45,564 nucleotides of DNA from Sphingobacteriaceae bacterium UBA6709 (GTDB taxonomy: Bacteria > Bacteroidota > Bacteroidia > Sphingobacteriales > Sphingobacteriaceae). The DNA lies in NCBI GenBank assembly GCA_002454425.1, contig DKIV01000052.1:802-46365 (forward strand), in the 5' to 3' direction. Below are positions 7,657 through 15,480 of the stretch, piece after piece; position 1 is the stretch's first letter; each line of letters starts with the position of its first letter. The notes beneath the pieces were generated by a model. That model was given only the letters and a program-made list of their open reading frames with translations, did no database searches and had not been told where the DNA came from. A program made the translations under genes and the position numbers.

Positions 7657-8688
7657 ATGAAGTTTAACACCGTAACAATTAAAGATATTGCAAAAGCTTT
7701 AGGACTCTCAACCTCCACCGTATCACGAGCGCTAAGGGGTGGCTACGAGATAAGCGACGAGACAAAGAAAGTAGTACTGGAGTATGCGCAGAAGATCAAT
7801 TACCGCCCGAATCCTATAGCCTTAAGTCTCAAGGAAAGAAGGAGTCATTCTATCGGTGTGGTAGTGTCTGAAATTGCTAATAACTTTTTCTCCGAAGCAA
7901 TAAACGGCATTGAGTCAGTAGCACATAACCTGGATTACCACGTCATCATTACGCAGAGTCATGAACGTCTGGACCGGGAGATCCTGAATATAGAACATCT
8001 TGCTTCGCGATCTGTAGATGGCTTACTGGTATCACTTTCATCAGAGAGTGCTGACATTTCAGTATTGAAATCACTACATGAAAAAGGGCTACCTATTGTT
8101 ATGTTTGACCGCGTAGCCGAGGAGATTGATACCCACAAAGTCATCGCCGATAATTTTAAAGGAGCATATGATGCCACAGATTACCTGATTGGTTTAGGAC
8201 ATAAACGGATTGCACACATAACAAACGCAGGGCATTTATCTATCAGCAGAGAGCGTCTGGAAGGATATAAAGCAGCTTTGGAGCACCATGGACTTCCTTT
8301 TGACGAACAATACGTAAAACATGGGGAACAAAAGGGAATAAGGCAGGAAGAAATTGATCTTGCGATTGCTGAACTGTTCAATCTATCTGAGCCTCCTCAA
8401 GCAATATTTATAGCGCAGGACAGATTAACAACTGCTTGCCTGAAAGCGTTAAGAAAGCTTCCGGCTTCGATAGTCAAGAAAATAGATATTGCAGGATTTA
8501 CGAATTCAAAAGTCGTAGAGCTTTTAAATCCATCCATTAGCGCGATTACTCAACCAGCTTTTGAAATGGGCAAGACCGCTACAGAGTTGTTAATACAACT
8601 TATTGAGAGCAAACGTCCTGTGACAGATTTCGAAACACGCGTATTTGAGACGAACTTAATCATACAACAACGCGCCGAAGAGGTATGA
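7657..8688 (+). CDS. LacI-family transcriptional regulator
   Basis: DNA-binding repressor or activator that senses a sugar. The N-terminal LacI helix-turn-helix is clear (VTIKDIAKALGLSTSTVSRAL, residues 6-26), followed by a hinge helix region (about 45-60, YRPNPIALSLKERRSHSIGV) and a periplasmic-binding-protein-like ligand domain to residue 343. Length is standard. The ATG at 7657 is preceded by GAGGG. Its divergent position and the LacI-type palindrome at 7396-7409 make the pectin operon its most likely target, with an oligogalacturonide or rhamnose-containing oligosaccharide as possible effector. The effector is inferred from context only. Confidence 0.92.
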   Translation: MKFNTVTIKDIAKALGLSTSTVSRALRGGYEISDETKKVVLEYAQKINYRPNPIALSLKERRSHSIGVVVSEIANNFFSEAINGIESVAHNLDYHVIITQSHERLDREILNIEHLASRSVDGLLVSLSSESADISVLKSLHEKGLPIVMFDRVAEEIDTHKVIADNFKGAYDATDYLIGLGHKRIAHITNAGHLSISRERLEGYKAALEHHGLPFDEQYVKHGEQKGIRQEEIDLAIAELFNLSEPPQAIFIAQDRLTTACLKALRKLPASIVKKIDIAGFTNSKVVELLNPSISAITQPAFEMGKTATELLIQLIESKRPVTDFETRVFETNLIIQQRAEEV

Positions 8689-8726
8689 TGATAGTCTTCA
8701 ATCTCTGAACAGGCAAGTTTTCTCGT

Positions 8727-8800
8727 CTAAGAAGCCCTTATTATCGACCAACCCGTTGCCCGAAGGCGATGTCCGTTTGTCTATAATAAGGGCTTCTTAG
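8727..8800. terminator. Large inverted repeat (18-nt perfect arms) after the LacI-family gene
   Basis: CTAAGAAGCCCTTATTAT at 8727-8744 is perfectly complementary to 8783-8800, around a 38-base loop that itself can form a GCC/GGC mini-stem. It begins 39 bases after the regulator stop. No T-run follows on either strand, so it is not a textbook terminator. Alternatives are an RNA 3' stability structure or a palindromic mobile repeat remnant. Confidence 0.5.
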
Positions 8801-8863
8801 TCTAATGCGTTTCCGGAAAGCGTCAGAATTCTTTTTATTTGATTAACAATCAAACAAAGAGAT

Positions 8864-9049
8864 ATGAAAGATTCAAAGCGCACTATTTCCCCGTTTATAT
8901 TACTACTTATTCCCGCCTTTATTCTCTTCGCTTTTAGTTTCAGCAATACTGAAAGAGCAGTGACTGTGGATGACAATTTGACCACTACAGCGACGCCAAT
9001 AAACACAACATTGCCGCAGGCACTACTTTCAATACTTTCTGTAAAGTAA
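8864..9049 (+). CDS. Possible small membrane or secreted peptide (61 aa)
   Basis: The frame begins MKDSKRTISPFILLLIPAFI: a short basic start, then a hydrophobic segment at about 10-26, then a Thr/Asn-rich tail with little charge. It could be a single-pass membrane peptide or a signal-sequence product. A purine-rich AAAGAGAT precedes the ATG. I recognise no family, there is no partner gene, and coding status rests on the shape of the peptide alone. Confidence 0.35.
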   Translation: MKDSKRTISPFILLLIPAFILFAFSFSNTERAVTVDDNLTTTATPINTTLPQALLSILSVK

Positions 9050-9120
9050 AAGCACGTTACAGTTACTTGAAGATGCCACGGAATCAGACTTTTTAAGCAG
9101 AAATTAACAAACTATGATAC

Positions 9121-9495
9121 TCAGGCAGGCTCCCACAATTCGATGGCGTTGCCCTCCGCATCGAGAATATGTACAAACTTGCCATAGTCGTAAACACTGA
9201 TATCATCGACTACTACCACTCCATTGTTTCTCAGCTGCTCAACCAGGAGTTCCAGATTTTCAACGCGGTAATTTACCATAAAGTCTTTACGGGAAGGCTC
9301 AAAGTACTTTGTATCTGACGCAAAAGGATTCCATGCCGTATATCCAACTTTCTCAGGACTGTCTTTATCCAACCATTCAAATCCAGCACCGTATTCAGTA
9401 GAGACAATTCCAAGATTCTCCTCGTACCAGCTTCTCATTCTCGCGGGATCCTTGCATTTGAAGAATATTCCGCCAATCCCTGTTACTTTTTTCAT
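9121..9495 (-). CDS. VOC superfamily protein (glyoxalase/bleomycin-resistance fold)
   Basis: A 124-aa single-domain member of the vicinal oxygen chelate superfamily: two beta-alpha-beta-beta-beta modules. Family features are the opening strand TGIGGIFFKCKDPARMRSWYEENLGI (about 4-29; given here as position and key residues F11, D16, Y24, L28) and the terminal FVHILDAEGNAIELWEP, where the last Glu is a typical metal ligand position. Members include glyoxalases, dioxygenases and drug-binding proteins, so the reaction cannot be named. It stands alone, oriented opposite to the polysaccharide operon, and looks unrelated to its neighbours. Confidence 0.8.
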   Translation of the reverse strand: MKKVTGIGGIFFKCKDPARMRSWYEENLGIVSTEYGAGFEWLDKDSPEKVGYTAWNPFASDTKYFEPSRKDFMVNYRVENLELLVEQLRNNGVVVVDDISVYDYGKFVHILDAEGNAIELWEPA

Positions 9496-9670
9496 AATCG
9501 ATGTGGTTTATATCAATGTGGTGCGCAGATCGACATTGAGCGGGATAAAAACTATCGTTAGCTATTATATCGCTTTGAACTACTTAATCAAACAATAAAC
9601 ATCCTAAGGACGGCCGTTAATACGAAGATCCCATCCACTGGCGTATGATCAGGCAGGACACAGGCAAAAC

Positions 9671-10003
9671 TTAATGCCCCAGGTTGCTATTAAACTCATC
9701 TATTTCCTCCTGCGAATAGCCCCCGTTGCAGTCCATGCAGGCGTTTGCAAATGCGTCATACTCATCATAAGCGGCTCCAGGTTTACCGAAGAGGGTAATA
9801 ACTCTGTCAAGTCTTATAGAGCTCCCTCCCTGCAAGCATAAAAACACACCCTTAGGCTCATCCTTCAGACTGAGTACGGTATCCGATATTTCACATACCT
9901 GCCCATCACTGAAATAAAAGATCTTGCCTGAAGCACCGCGGGCGATTTGCTCAGCAGCCACTTCTCTGTAAACCCACTGAACCGGAAGATAAGAATTCTC
10001 CAT
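9671..10003 (-). CDS. Unrecognised 110-aa soluble protein
   Basis: No signal peptide or membrane segment. The N-terminal two thirds look like a small beta domain with alternating hydrophobics (KIFYFSDGQVCEISDTVLSL and GVFLCLQGGSSIRLDRVITL). The C-terminal part is acidic with a CMDC pair near residue 88. I do not recognise a family. Coding is supported by a good length, the strong promoter match directly upstream (10026-10056) and the absence of a competing frame. Confidence 0.6.
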   Translation of the reverse strand: MENSYLPVQWVYREVAAEQIARGASGKIFYFSDGQVCEISDTVLSLKDEPKGVFLCLQGGSSIRLDRVITLFGKPGAAYDEYDAFANACMDCNGGYSQEEIDEFNSNLGH

Positions 10004-10025
10004 ATGCTCATTTTATCTATTATAC

Positions 10026-10056
10026 CAAGTATAACAAAAATCTTCGCATTTACAAA
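10026..10056 (-). promoter_or_regulatory. Candidate promoter for the 110-aa protein gene
   Basis: On the - strand, TTTG (10056-10053) is followed after 19 bases by TATACTTG (10033-10026), one base from the Bacteroidota -7 consensus TAnnTTTG. The -7 lies 22 bases upstream of the ATG at 10003, a sensible distance. Confidence 0.5.
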
Positions 10057-10229
10057 ATTGCCGTGTTCAACTAAAAAATCGTTTTACCTACCACAAACTG
10101 TAGAATAAAATACCCACTAAAACCCGCGTATCACGATCTTAAAATCGGTGATTATCAACCAAAAACCACTAATTTCTCATTCCATATAAAACCACGTGCA
10201 ATTATTTCCCCGAAATTTCTCACTTTTAT

Positions 10230-10260
10230 TATGAAAATTCCATAACAGGTATTATCTTTG
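10230..10260 (+). promoter_or_regulatory. Candidate promoter of the surface/exopolysaccharide operon
   Basis: TATCTTTG at 10253-10260 matches the Bacteroidota -7 consensus TAnnTTTG exactly. TATG at 10230-10233, a weak version of the -33 TTTG, sits 19 bases upstream. It is the only exact -7 match I found in the 373-bp gap between 10003 and 10377. A transcript from here would have a leader of about 110 nt. The rest of the gap is AT-rich and shows no gene. Confidence 0.5.
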
Positions 10261-10266
10261 AGCAAG

Positions 10267-10289
10267 CTCGGTAACTAAGAAACACCGAG
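10267..10289 (+). promoter_or_regulatory. Hairpin in the predicted 5' leader of the operon
   Basis: CTCGGT (10267-10272) and ACCGAG (10284-10289) form a 6-bp stem with an 11-base loop, at or just after the predicted transcription start. The G-run that follows (TTCGGGGGAG) is unusual in this AT-rich gap. It may stabilise the long mRNA or regulate it; nothing more can be read from it. Confidence 0.3.
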
Positions 10290-10376
10290 TTGTTCGGGGG
10301 AGAACAGATACTATGATACAGTCGACTCTAGATTGTATTCCAATACGTCCTTATTAATTAAAACTATCGACTCTCT

Positions 10377-11129
10377 ATGACTTCACACTTAAAACTAATC
10401 AGAGGCATCGTGTCATGCTTCGGAATTTTTTCGCTCTCAACTCTCACTACCGCATCATTCGGACAGGATTATGCAGGTGAAAAATTGGCCTTTTCTACGC
10501 TGAAAGAGCCCTATTCTCTAAATGAGAACAACTATGACAAACCCATACAGGGGACTAGCGGCACGTTGGGGAACTGGTTCGTAGGCTTCGGGATCGGCGG
10601 GCAAGTGTATTTAGGAGACCATAACAGGCAAATGAAACTGGGGGAACTGATAACACCCTCATTTGCCATCTATGGCGGTAGATGGCTTACCCCTATAGTC
10701 GGCACAAGAGTAAATATTAGTGGTTACAAAATAAAAGGGGTGACGCAAAACGGCAGTCATTCTACAGGCGAGGTCTATGATGCATCAATGCGATTAGAAC
10801 ACCAAAGATTTAACTATTTCAATGCACGAGTGGATGTGCTTTTCAATTTACTCAACATTCTCGACCGCTACCAACGTCATCGGCCTTATGAGCTTCATCC
10901 ATATATCGGGATTGGTTATATAACAACTCGCGACGAACCCAAAAGAAATGAATTTAGCATGAGCGCAGGGCTGACGAATATATTCCGCCTGAGTGAATCA
11001 ATAAATCTTACACTGAACATAAACGGCACGTCAGTGAGAGATCGTTTTGACGGAGAAACTGGCGACAACAACGGCGAGGGACTGCTATCAACCACTGTTG
11101 GATTAATTTACAATTTTCCTTTCAGGTAA
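10377..11129 (+). CDS. Outer-membrane beta-barrel protein
   Basis: A signal peptide (about 1-29, ending in ASFGQ) is followed by a protein of alternating hydrophobic/polar strands and aromatic girdles (NWFVGFGIGGQVYLGD, ELHPYIGIGYITT, LLSTTVGLIYNFPF), ending in a terminal aromatic strand, as in small OmpA/OmpW-like porin-type barrels. At 250 aa it would form an 8- to 10-strand barrel with no OmpA-like peptidoglycan domain. It opens the 26-kb + strand run. The following gene is 89 bp away and no terminator is visible between. It may anchor or export the surface proteins encoded next; that is inference from position. Confidence 0.75.
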   Translation: MTSHLKLIRGIVSCFGIFSLSTLTTASFGQDYAGEKLAFSTLKEPYSLNENNYDKPIQGTSGTLGNWFVGFGIGGQVYLGDHNRQMKLGELITPSFAIYGGRWLTPIVGTRVNISGYKIKGVTQNGSHSTGEVYDASMRLEHQRFNYFNARVDVLFNLLNILDRYQRHRPYELHPYIGIGYITTRDEPKRNEFSMSAGLTNIFRLSESINLTLNINGTSVRDRFDGETGDNNGEGLLSTTVGLIYNFPFR

Positions 11130-11218
11130 AATCGACTTACAACGATTACGCTGACTTAAGACCTCGATACACAAGTTACCATTACCTACAGAAACACAAC
11201 TACCAAGATCAATATTGT

Positions 11219-11401
11219 ATGAAAAACGTCGAGAAAAAGAAATACGAAGCACCGGCTTTAGAAGTGGTACTCGTAGAGCTGGAACAGGGAATTGCGGCAG
11301 CATCTGTAACGTTGGGAGGCGGCGATTCAACCACACCTGCACAACCTCAGGTAAACGACTGGCAAGACGCAGGCGTTGGCACTCAGAACCGAGATCTCTA
11401 A
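11219..11401 (+). CDS. 60-aa Bacteroidota small peptide, possible RiPP-like precursor
   Basis: The peptide opens with a basic MKNVEKKKYEAP, then an amphipathic leader-like part (LEVVLVELEQGIAAAS, about 14-29), then a Gly/Thr/Pro/Gln/Asn-rich tail with a single Trp (VNDW) ending NRDL. It has no hydrophobic signal peptide. Small proteins of this K-K-Y-x-x-P plus V-E-x-E-x-G-I-A-A-S form occur beside fimbrillin-type genes in Bacteroidota; I know no established function. The layout (charged leader, GIAAAS break, small-residue tail) resembles a leader/core precursor. A peptide-maturation cassette lies 18 kb downstream in the same run, but a physical link is inference. It sits 30 bp before the fimbrillin-like gene. 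The overlapping frame at 11215-11412 is a shadow. Confidence 0.65.
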   Translation: MKNVEKKKYEAPALEVVLVELEQGIAAASVTLGGGDSTTPAQPQVNDWQDAGVGTQNRDL

Positions 11402-11431
11402 TATTCGCTTAACATTTAGTTTCCGTTTAGT

Positions 11432-13117
11432 ATGAATTTATTGTTCCAAAATTTTTCCGCAAGGATTGCGGCAGTGATCCTTTGCGCCCATGTTTTCGCT
11501 TCTTGCTCCAAAGACAAGAAGCAGGAATCAGACCTATCGGCCGATGCAAACATCTCAGTGTCAATTCTTGGCGTGACGGACATGGAGGAGACACCTTCTG
11601 CTGACGCTCTGAAATTATCCACGATAGCCGCCAATGCCGGAAGTGAAACCGCAAAGCCAAAAATTCAGAGTTTCGATGGTTTTGATGCGATTCTTTCTGT
11701 TGAGAAAGGGAGTGCCGATCTAAAAAAAGTAAGTATAGGAAATTCCGGAAAAGGCTTGCCGGGGAATAGCTTGATGGCCGCAGCGGTGCCTAATGGAGTG
11801 AAATATCGCCTACTATTATATCGGCAGGATGGCACTTTTGTTAGCTCCACACAAATGACCTCGGGCACATTAGGGAATGTACTGGCAAGAAAAGGGTTTA
11901 CATATAATTGGTATGCCGTGTCATACAATAACACGACCGATGTTCCGGATGTGGATCACACCACACCGGTGTTAACACTACCCGTAAATCAAGATGTATT
12001 GTATGCTAGCGGAAGTATTACGATTCCAAGCAACGCTACGGACGGCACACGACCGCTGGGCATTGTTTTCAACCATCGTTTCGCCCGTGTAGGAATCGAG
12101 CTGAACACTATGGGCATGTTTGCAGACATAAATTCGGCGACAGTTAGCGTTACAGGGGCTACCGTAGCCGGAGGAACGCTTAACTTACGTTCTGGTCAAT
12201 TAACCTCATCCGGCAACTCCACGGCTACTATAAATTATAACAGTTTTTCCGATGTGGAAGCTCCCTATAAGGACCGAAAAATCGCCTATTTCTACACGTC
12301 CTCCACAAGTGCGCTCAGCAACCTAAATGTTGCGGTCAGCAATCTGAGTATCAGGATCGACAATAATACCGACAGAGTTTTCACCACTACCGTGAACTTC
12401 CCCTTTAACTTCACACCAACGCTCGGGCAATCTTATCGGGCAGTGGCCAATCTGATCGAATCACCAATCACATTGGCAGGGGTTCGCTGGGCAAGAATGA
12501 ATCTCTATTATCAGGCTGGACATAATCCCTACCGCTTCCTGCATACGTATCGGGCTAGTAATAACCTCAACAGCTTTTTCTCTTTCAGGGGTACAATACC
12601 ACAGACCTATGGCGCGGGAACAACTCAGGGAGGGGGCCCTGACCCATGTGCGTTGGTGTATCCTGCCGGCGTATGGCGACAACCGACTAGCGCCGATTTC
12701 AGCACCTTAACAGGCGTAAATATACTACTTCCGGATGGGGGCGGAAGAGCTTTCACTTCTGGCAGCGACGGTACCGGCAATTACTTTGAGTATACAGGCA
12801 CAACAGCGACCGGCGCCCCTTATCCAAACACTACATTACGCTTTTACATGAACGGAAACGGTAGCGACATCGGCCTGCTTGGCGACCTCGTCAATGTCAG
12901 CCTGGGAAACACTTTCAATGCTCAGATCCATATTTGGTCAGGTAGCACATTGATAAACGTACCAGGACTAGCTTCGTTGGGAGCACTATATTATGAGGGT
13001 ATCAGATCTGCGCTAACAAGAAGACAGCAAGCTCAAATACTAAATATAACGTTACTGGGAGGATTGAATATAATTCGGTCAGACTTTAAAAACGTAAGAT
13101 GTGTTCGGGCTATATAA
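11432..13117 (+). CDS. Fimbrillin-like surface lipoprotein with a FISUMP-like C-terminus
   Basis: A lipoprotein signal peptide ends at C25 (VFASC, then SKDKKQES). The N-terminal half has beta-rich blocks like those of FimA/Mfa-type fimbrillins (TYNWYAVSYNNT, RPLGIVFNHRFARVGIEL, YRAVANL). The last 200 residues carry WARMNLYY, WRQPTSADFSTL and a terminal NVRCVRAI, similar to the Fibrobacter-succinogenes-major-paralogous type domain ending in RCVR. It is probably exported to the outer surface, as a pilus-like or matrix subunit. 561 aa is longer than classic fimbrillins (350-450), consistent with the added C-terminal domain. Family assignment is from sequence feel, not from a search. Confidence 0.65.
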   Translation: MNLLFQNFSARIAAVILCAHVFASCSKDKKQESDLSADANISVSILGVTDMEETPSADALKLSTIAANAGSETAKPKIQSFDGFDAILSVEKGSADLKKVSIGNSGKGLPGNSLMAAAVPNGVKYRLLLYRQDGTFVSSTQMTSGTLGNVLARKGFTYNWYAVSYNNTTDVPDVDHTTPVLTLPVNQDVLYASGSITIPSNATDGTRPLGIVFNHRFARVGIELNTMGMFADINSATVSVTGATVAGGTLNLRSGQLTSSGNSTATINYNSFSDVEAPYKDRKIAYFYTSSTSALSNLNVAVSNLSIRIDNNTDRVFTTTVNFPFNFTPTLGQSYRAVANLIESPITLAGVRWARMNLYYQAGHNPYRFLHTYRASNNLNSFFSFRGTIPQTYGAGTTQGGGPDPCALVYPAGVWRQPTSADFSTLTGVNILLPDGGGRAFTSGSDGTGNYFEYTGTTATGAPYPNTTLRFYMNGNGSDIGLLGDLVNVSLGNTFNAQIHIWSGSTLINVPGLASLGALYYEGIRSALTRRQQAQILNITLLGGLNIIRSDFKNVRCVRAI

Positions 13118-13216
13118 AGGCGATATGAATTTCGTAAGCTTTAACAATACCTGTAGTGTTTACCAGCCTTAACACGCTGCACTTACAAGCTTCTACGAGC
13201 CACAAGGAGAGATAAT

Positions 13217-14623
13217 ATGAAAGTAGCTAGGCTTTACCTTTTACAAATAATTGCTTTATTAAGTTGCTGGTCATGTAGCAAAGACATGCAATCAGAGCCA
13301 GGAATGGAAGAACAGATTGCAACTCAACTGTTAAAGGACAGCCTATACTACTATTACAAACAGTATTCTCTGTGGAACGAGACTCCTGAAATACGTAATG
13401 ATATTGAACAGACATTTACGAAGACCAGTGAATCAGTAGCTGAGGTTCTTGAAATTCTAAAAAAGCAGACACCTTTTTATGCCGCCTACGGAGGAGCAAT
13501 AGATAGATTTTCTCATCTTGAATACTTAGATAGTCCCCGATCACAATCATCTTTCGGACTGTTTATTACTATCGGTATCGTTTCTTCCGACAGGGCTTAC
13601 CCAGTGGTATATCTTGTAGAGGGAGGTTCTCCTGCAGCCGAGGCGGGTATTCGCAGATCAGATATCATCACGGGAGTAAACGGAAATCAGGATCTGAGCA
13701 TTCCCGTACTATGCCAAAGTGGAAGCTGTAGCATTAAAGACCAAACTAAGTACCAATCGGTATTGAACAACCTGCTCCAGGCGATGTCGCAAGCAAGTAT
13801 ATCGATAAATTTGCGTCGAAGAGACGACCGGGAGGCAAGACTCAAGCTTTCAGCCAGCGCGTACAGCACAAATCCCATCATTAAAGATTCAGTGTTTGCA
13901 TATCCAACGCGCCACCTTGGCTATCTGGCCCTGGCATCGTTCGAAGAGATTCCTGAATCCTCTGCCAATCGCCAGCGTCTGAACGGGATATTTGAAACAT
14001 TCAGGCAACAGCAGATCAATGACCTGATTGTTGATCTGCGCTACAATACAGGCGGCGCCATTGAGATGGCAGAGTATATCGCGAATAAGGTAGCGGGAGC
14101 AAATGCTGAGGATGCCTTGATGTATCGCTTTGCTTTAAATCCATATTTATCAAAGCACAAGATCCCGGGTAAACCCTCCTTTGATGATGTTCACTTTCAG
14201 GTAAAGGATCCGCTGAATCTGAATACTGTCTATTTCCTTGTAAGCGACGTAACAGCTTCTGCCTCCGAACTGCTTATCAACGTATTACGCCCCTACATGC
14301 GAACCGTGATCATTGCCGAGCATGAGAGCACATACGGTAAGCCTGTAGGATTTCTCAAACAGGAAATCATGGGAAAAATCGCCTTATGGACAGCATCCTT
14401 TAAACTGATAAACGCGCGTGGCGAGACTGATTACTGGTCGGGCATTGGCGCTGACGTAAGGAATATTTCGGATGATATTTCCAGGGACTTCGGCGACCCA
14501 CAGGAGGCAATGCTGTCAACAGCCATAAGTATCGCTCTTGGCAAGCAGAACACCCAACTATCGACAACAAAGGAAAAGCTGAAAGATATTAATGTTCTGA
14601 GGGAAAGAAATCTATCACTCTAA
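13217..14623 (+). CDS. S41-family (C-terminal processing) serine protease lipoprotein with PDZ domain
   Basis: Endopeptidase of the CtpA/tricorn-core type. The lipobox gives C20 (CWSC-SKD), so it is membrane-anchored facing the periplasm or surface. A PDZ-like segment (VYLVEGGSPAAEAGIRRSDI) lies at about 134-153. The protease core contains the strand DLIVDLRYNTGG at about 274-285, TASASE at 346-351 with nucleophile S350, and STYGKPVG with K375; the 25-residue Ser-Lys spacing equals that of E. coli Prc. An AAGGAG motif precedes the ATG. Standing between the fimbrillin-like lipoprotein and a thioredoxin-like lipoprotein, it may process surface subunits. Confidence 0.85.
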   Translation: MKVARLYLLQIIALLSCWSCSKDMQSEPGMEEQIATQLLKDSLYYYYKQYSLWNETPEIRNDIEQTFTKTSESVAEVLEILKKQTPFYAAYGGAIDRFSHLEYLDSPRSQSSFGLFITIGIVSSDRAYPVVYLVEGGSPAAEAGIRRSDIITGVNGNQDLSIPVLCQSGSCSIKDQTKYQSVLNNLLQAMSQASISINLRRRDDREARLKLSASAYSTNPIIKDSVFAYPTRHLGYLALASFEEIPESSANRQRLNGIFETFRQQQINDLIVDLRYNTGGAIEMAEYIANKVAGANAEDALMYRFALNPYLSKHKIPGKPSFDDVHFQVKDPLNLNTVYFLVSDVTASASELLINVLRPYMRTVIIAEHESTYGKPVGFLKQEIMGKIALWTASFKLINARGETDYWSGIGADVRNISDDISRDFGDPQEAMLSTAISIALGKQNTQLSTTKEKLKDINVLRERNLSL

Positions 14624-15480
14624 TGAAGGTATTGTTGCTACTTATAATAACGCTGGGCCTTTACGGCTGCACGCAGAGAAAAGAACCATCGGTAGAAGCC
14701 CGGAGGGAGAACAAGCTATTGAGCTATTGGGACACCTTTGATTTTACTGATACCCTTGCTCTGCAAAAGCATGAAATCGCGGAACAAGCGGTCGTTGATT
14801 TTATCGCGGCATTAAAAGGGAGTGATGAAGAGTTGAGAGATGAGGCCATTAAAGGAATGCTATCCAAAGCTAAACAGCACCCTGCTGCTTTCCAATATTT
14901 TACCAGGCAATACGAGCATTATTTATACGACCCTAATTCGCCCATGCGAAATGACGCTTACTATGAGCCGGTGCTGGAGTTCATGCTCGACTCCTGCGAC
15001 CTTGGAACTGCTGATAAGTATCGATTCAGCCAACGCCTGGCATTAGCCAGAAAAAACACCCTTGGATCAAAAGCCATAGACTTTAGCTTTCTATTGCCAC
15101 AGACGGGCATGACCAGCCTCTATAAAATTGAGTCACCCTACACTTTATTGTTTTTTTACGAACCCGGCTGCCCTAGTTGCGCTGCTGCCATAGATCAAAT
15201 TAACAGCGACCGAAATCTCCAACATCTCATAGAGCAGGAGAAAATAACAATCCTTGGAATATATGCCAGAGGCGACCGCAAAGCATGGCAGGATTATCAA
15301 TCGAGCATCCCGGCAGCCTGGGTAAACGGCTTTGACAAGGACGGGAAGATTATTGCCGAAAGTCTCTATGACCTGAAAGCTTCACCCACGATATATCTTC
15401 TGGACAGCGACAAGACCGTGAGACTTAAAGATTGTGATCTTTCGGAAGTAACATTAACACTTAACACACTTGGGATATGA
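14623..15480 (+). CDS. DUF5106-type thioredoxin-like lipoprotein
   Basis: Lipobox GLYGC gives lipid-modified C16. Residues 30-150 are helical (a DUF5106-like domain typical of Bacteroidota periplasmic thioredoxins). A thioredoxin-like domain starts near 155 with the redox pair C183-PS-C186 in EPGCPSCAAA and the cis-proline-like turn KASPTIYLL near 260. It likely reduces or isomerises disulfides in exported proteins. The start codon overlaps the protease stop (TAATG), and the stop overlaps the next start (ATGA), linking the surface-protein genes translationally to the exopolysaccharide genes. Confidence 0.75.
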   Translation: MKVLLLLIITLGLYGCTQRKEPSVEARRENKLLSYWDTFDFTDTLALQKHEIAEQAVVDFIAALKGSDEELRDEAIKGMLSKAKQHPAAFQYFTRQYEHYLYDPNSPMRNDAYYEPVLEFMLDSCDLGTADKYRFSQRLALARKNTLGSKAIDFSFLLPQTGMTSLYKIESPYTLLFFYEPGCPSCAAAIDQINSDRNLQHLIEQEKITILGIYARGDRKAWQDYQSSIPAAWVNGFDKDGKIIAESLYDLKASPTIYLLDSDKTVRLKDCDLSEVTLTLNTLGI

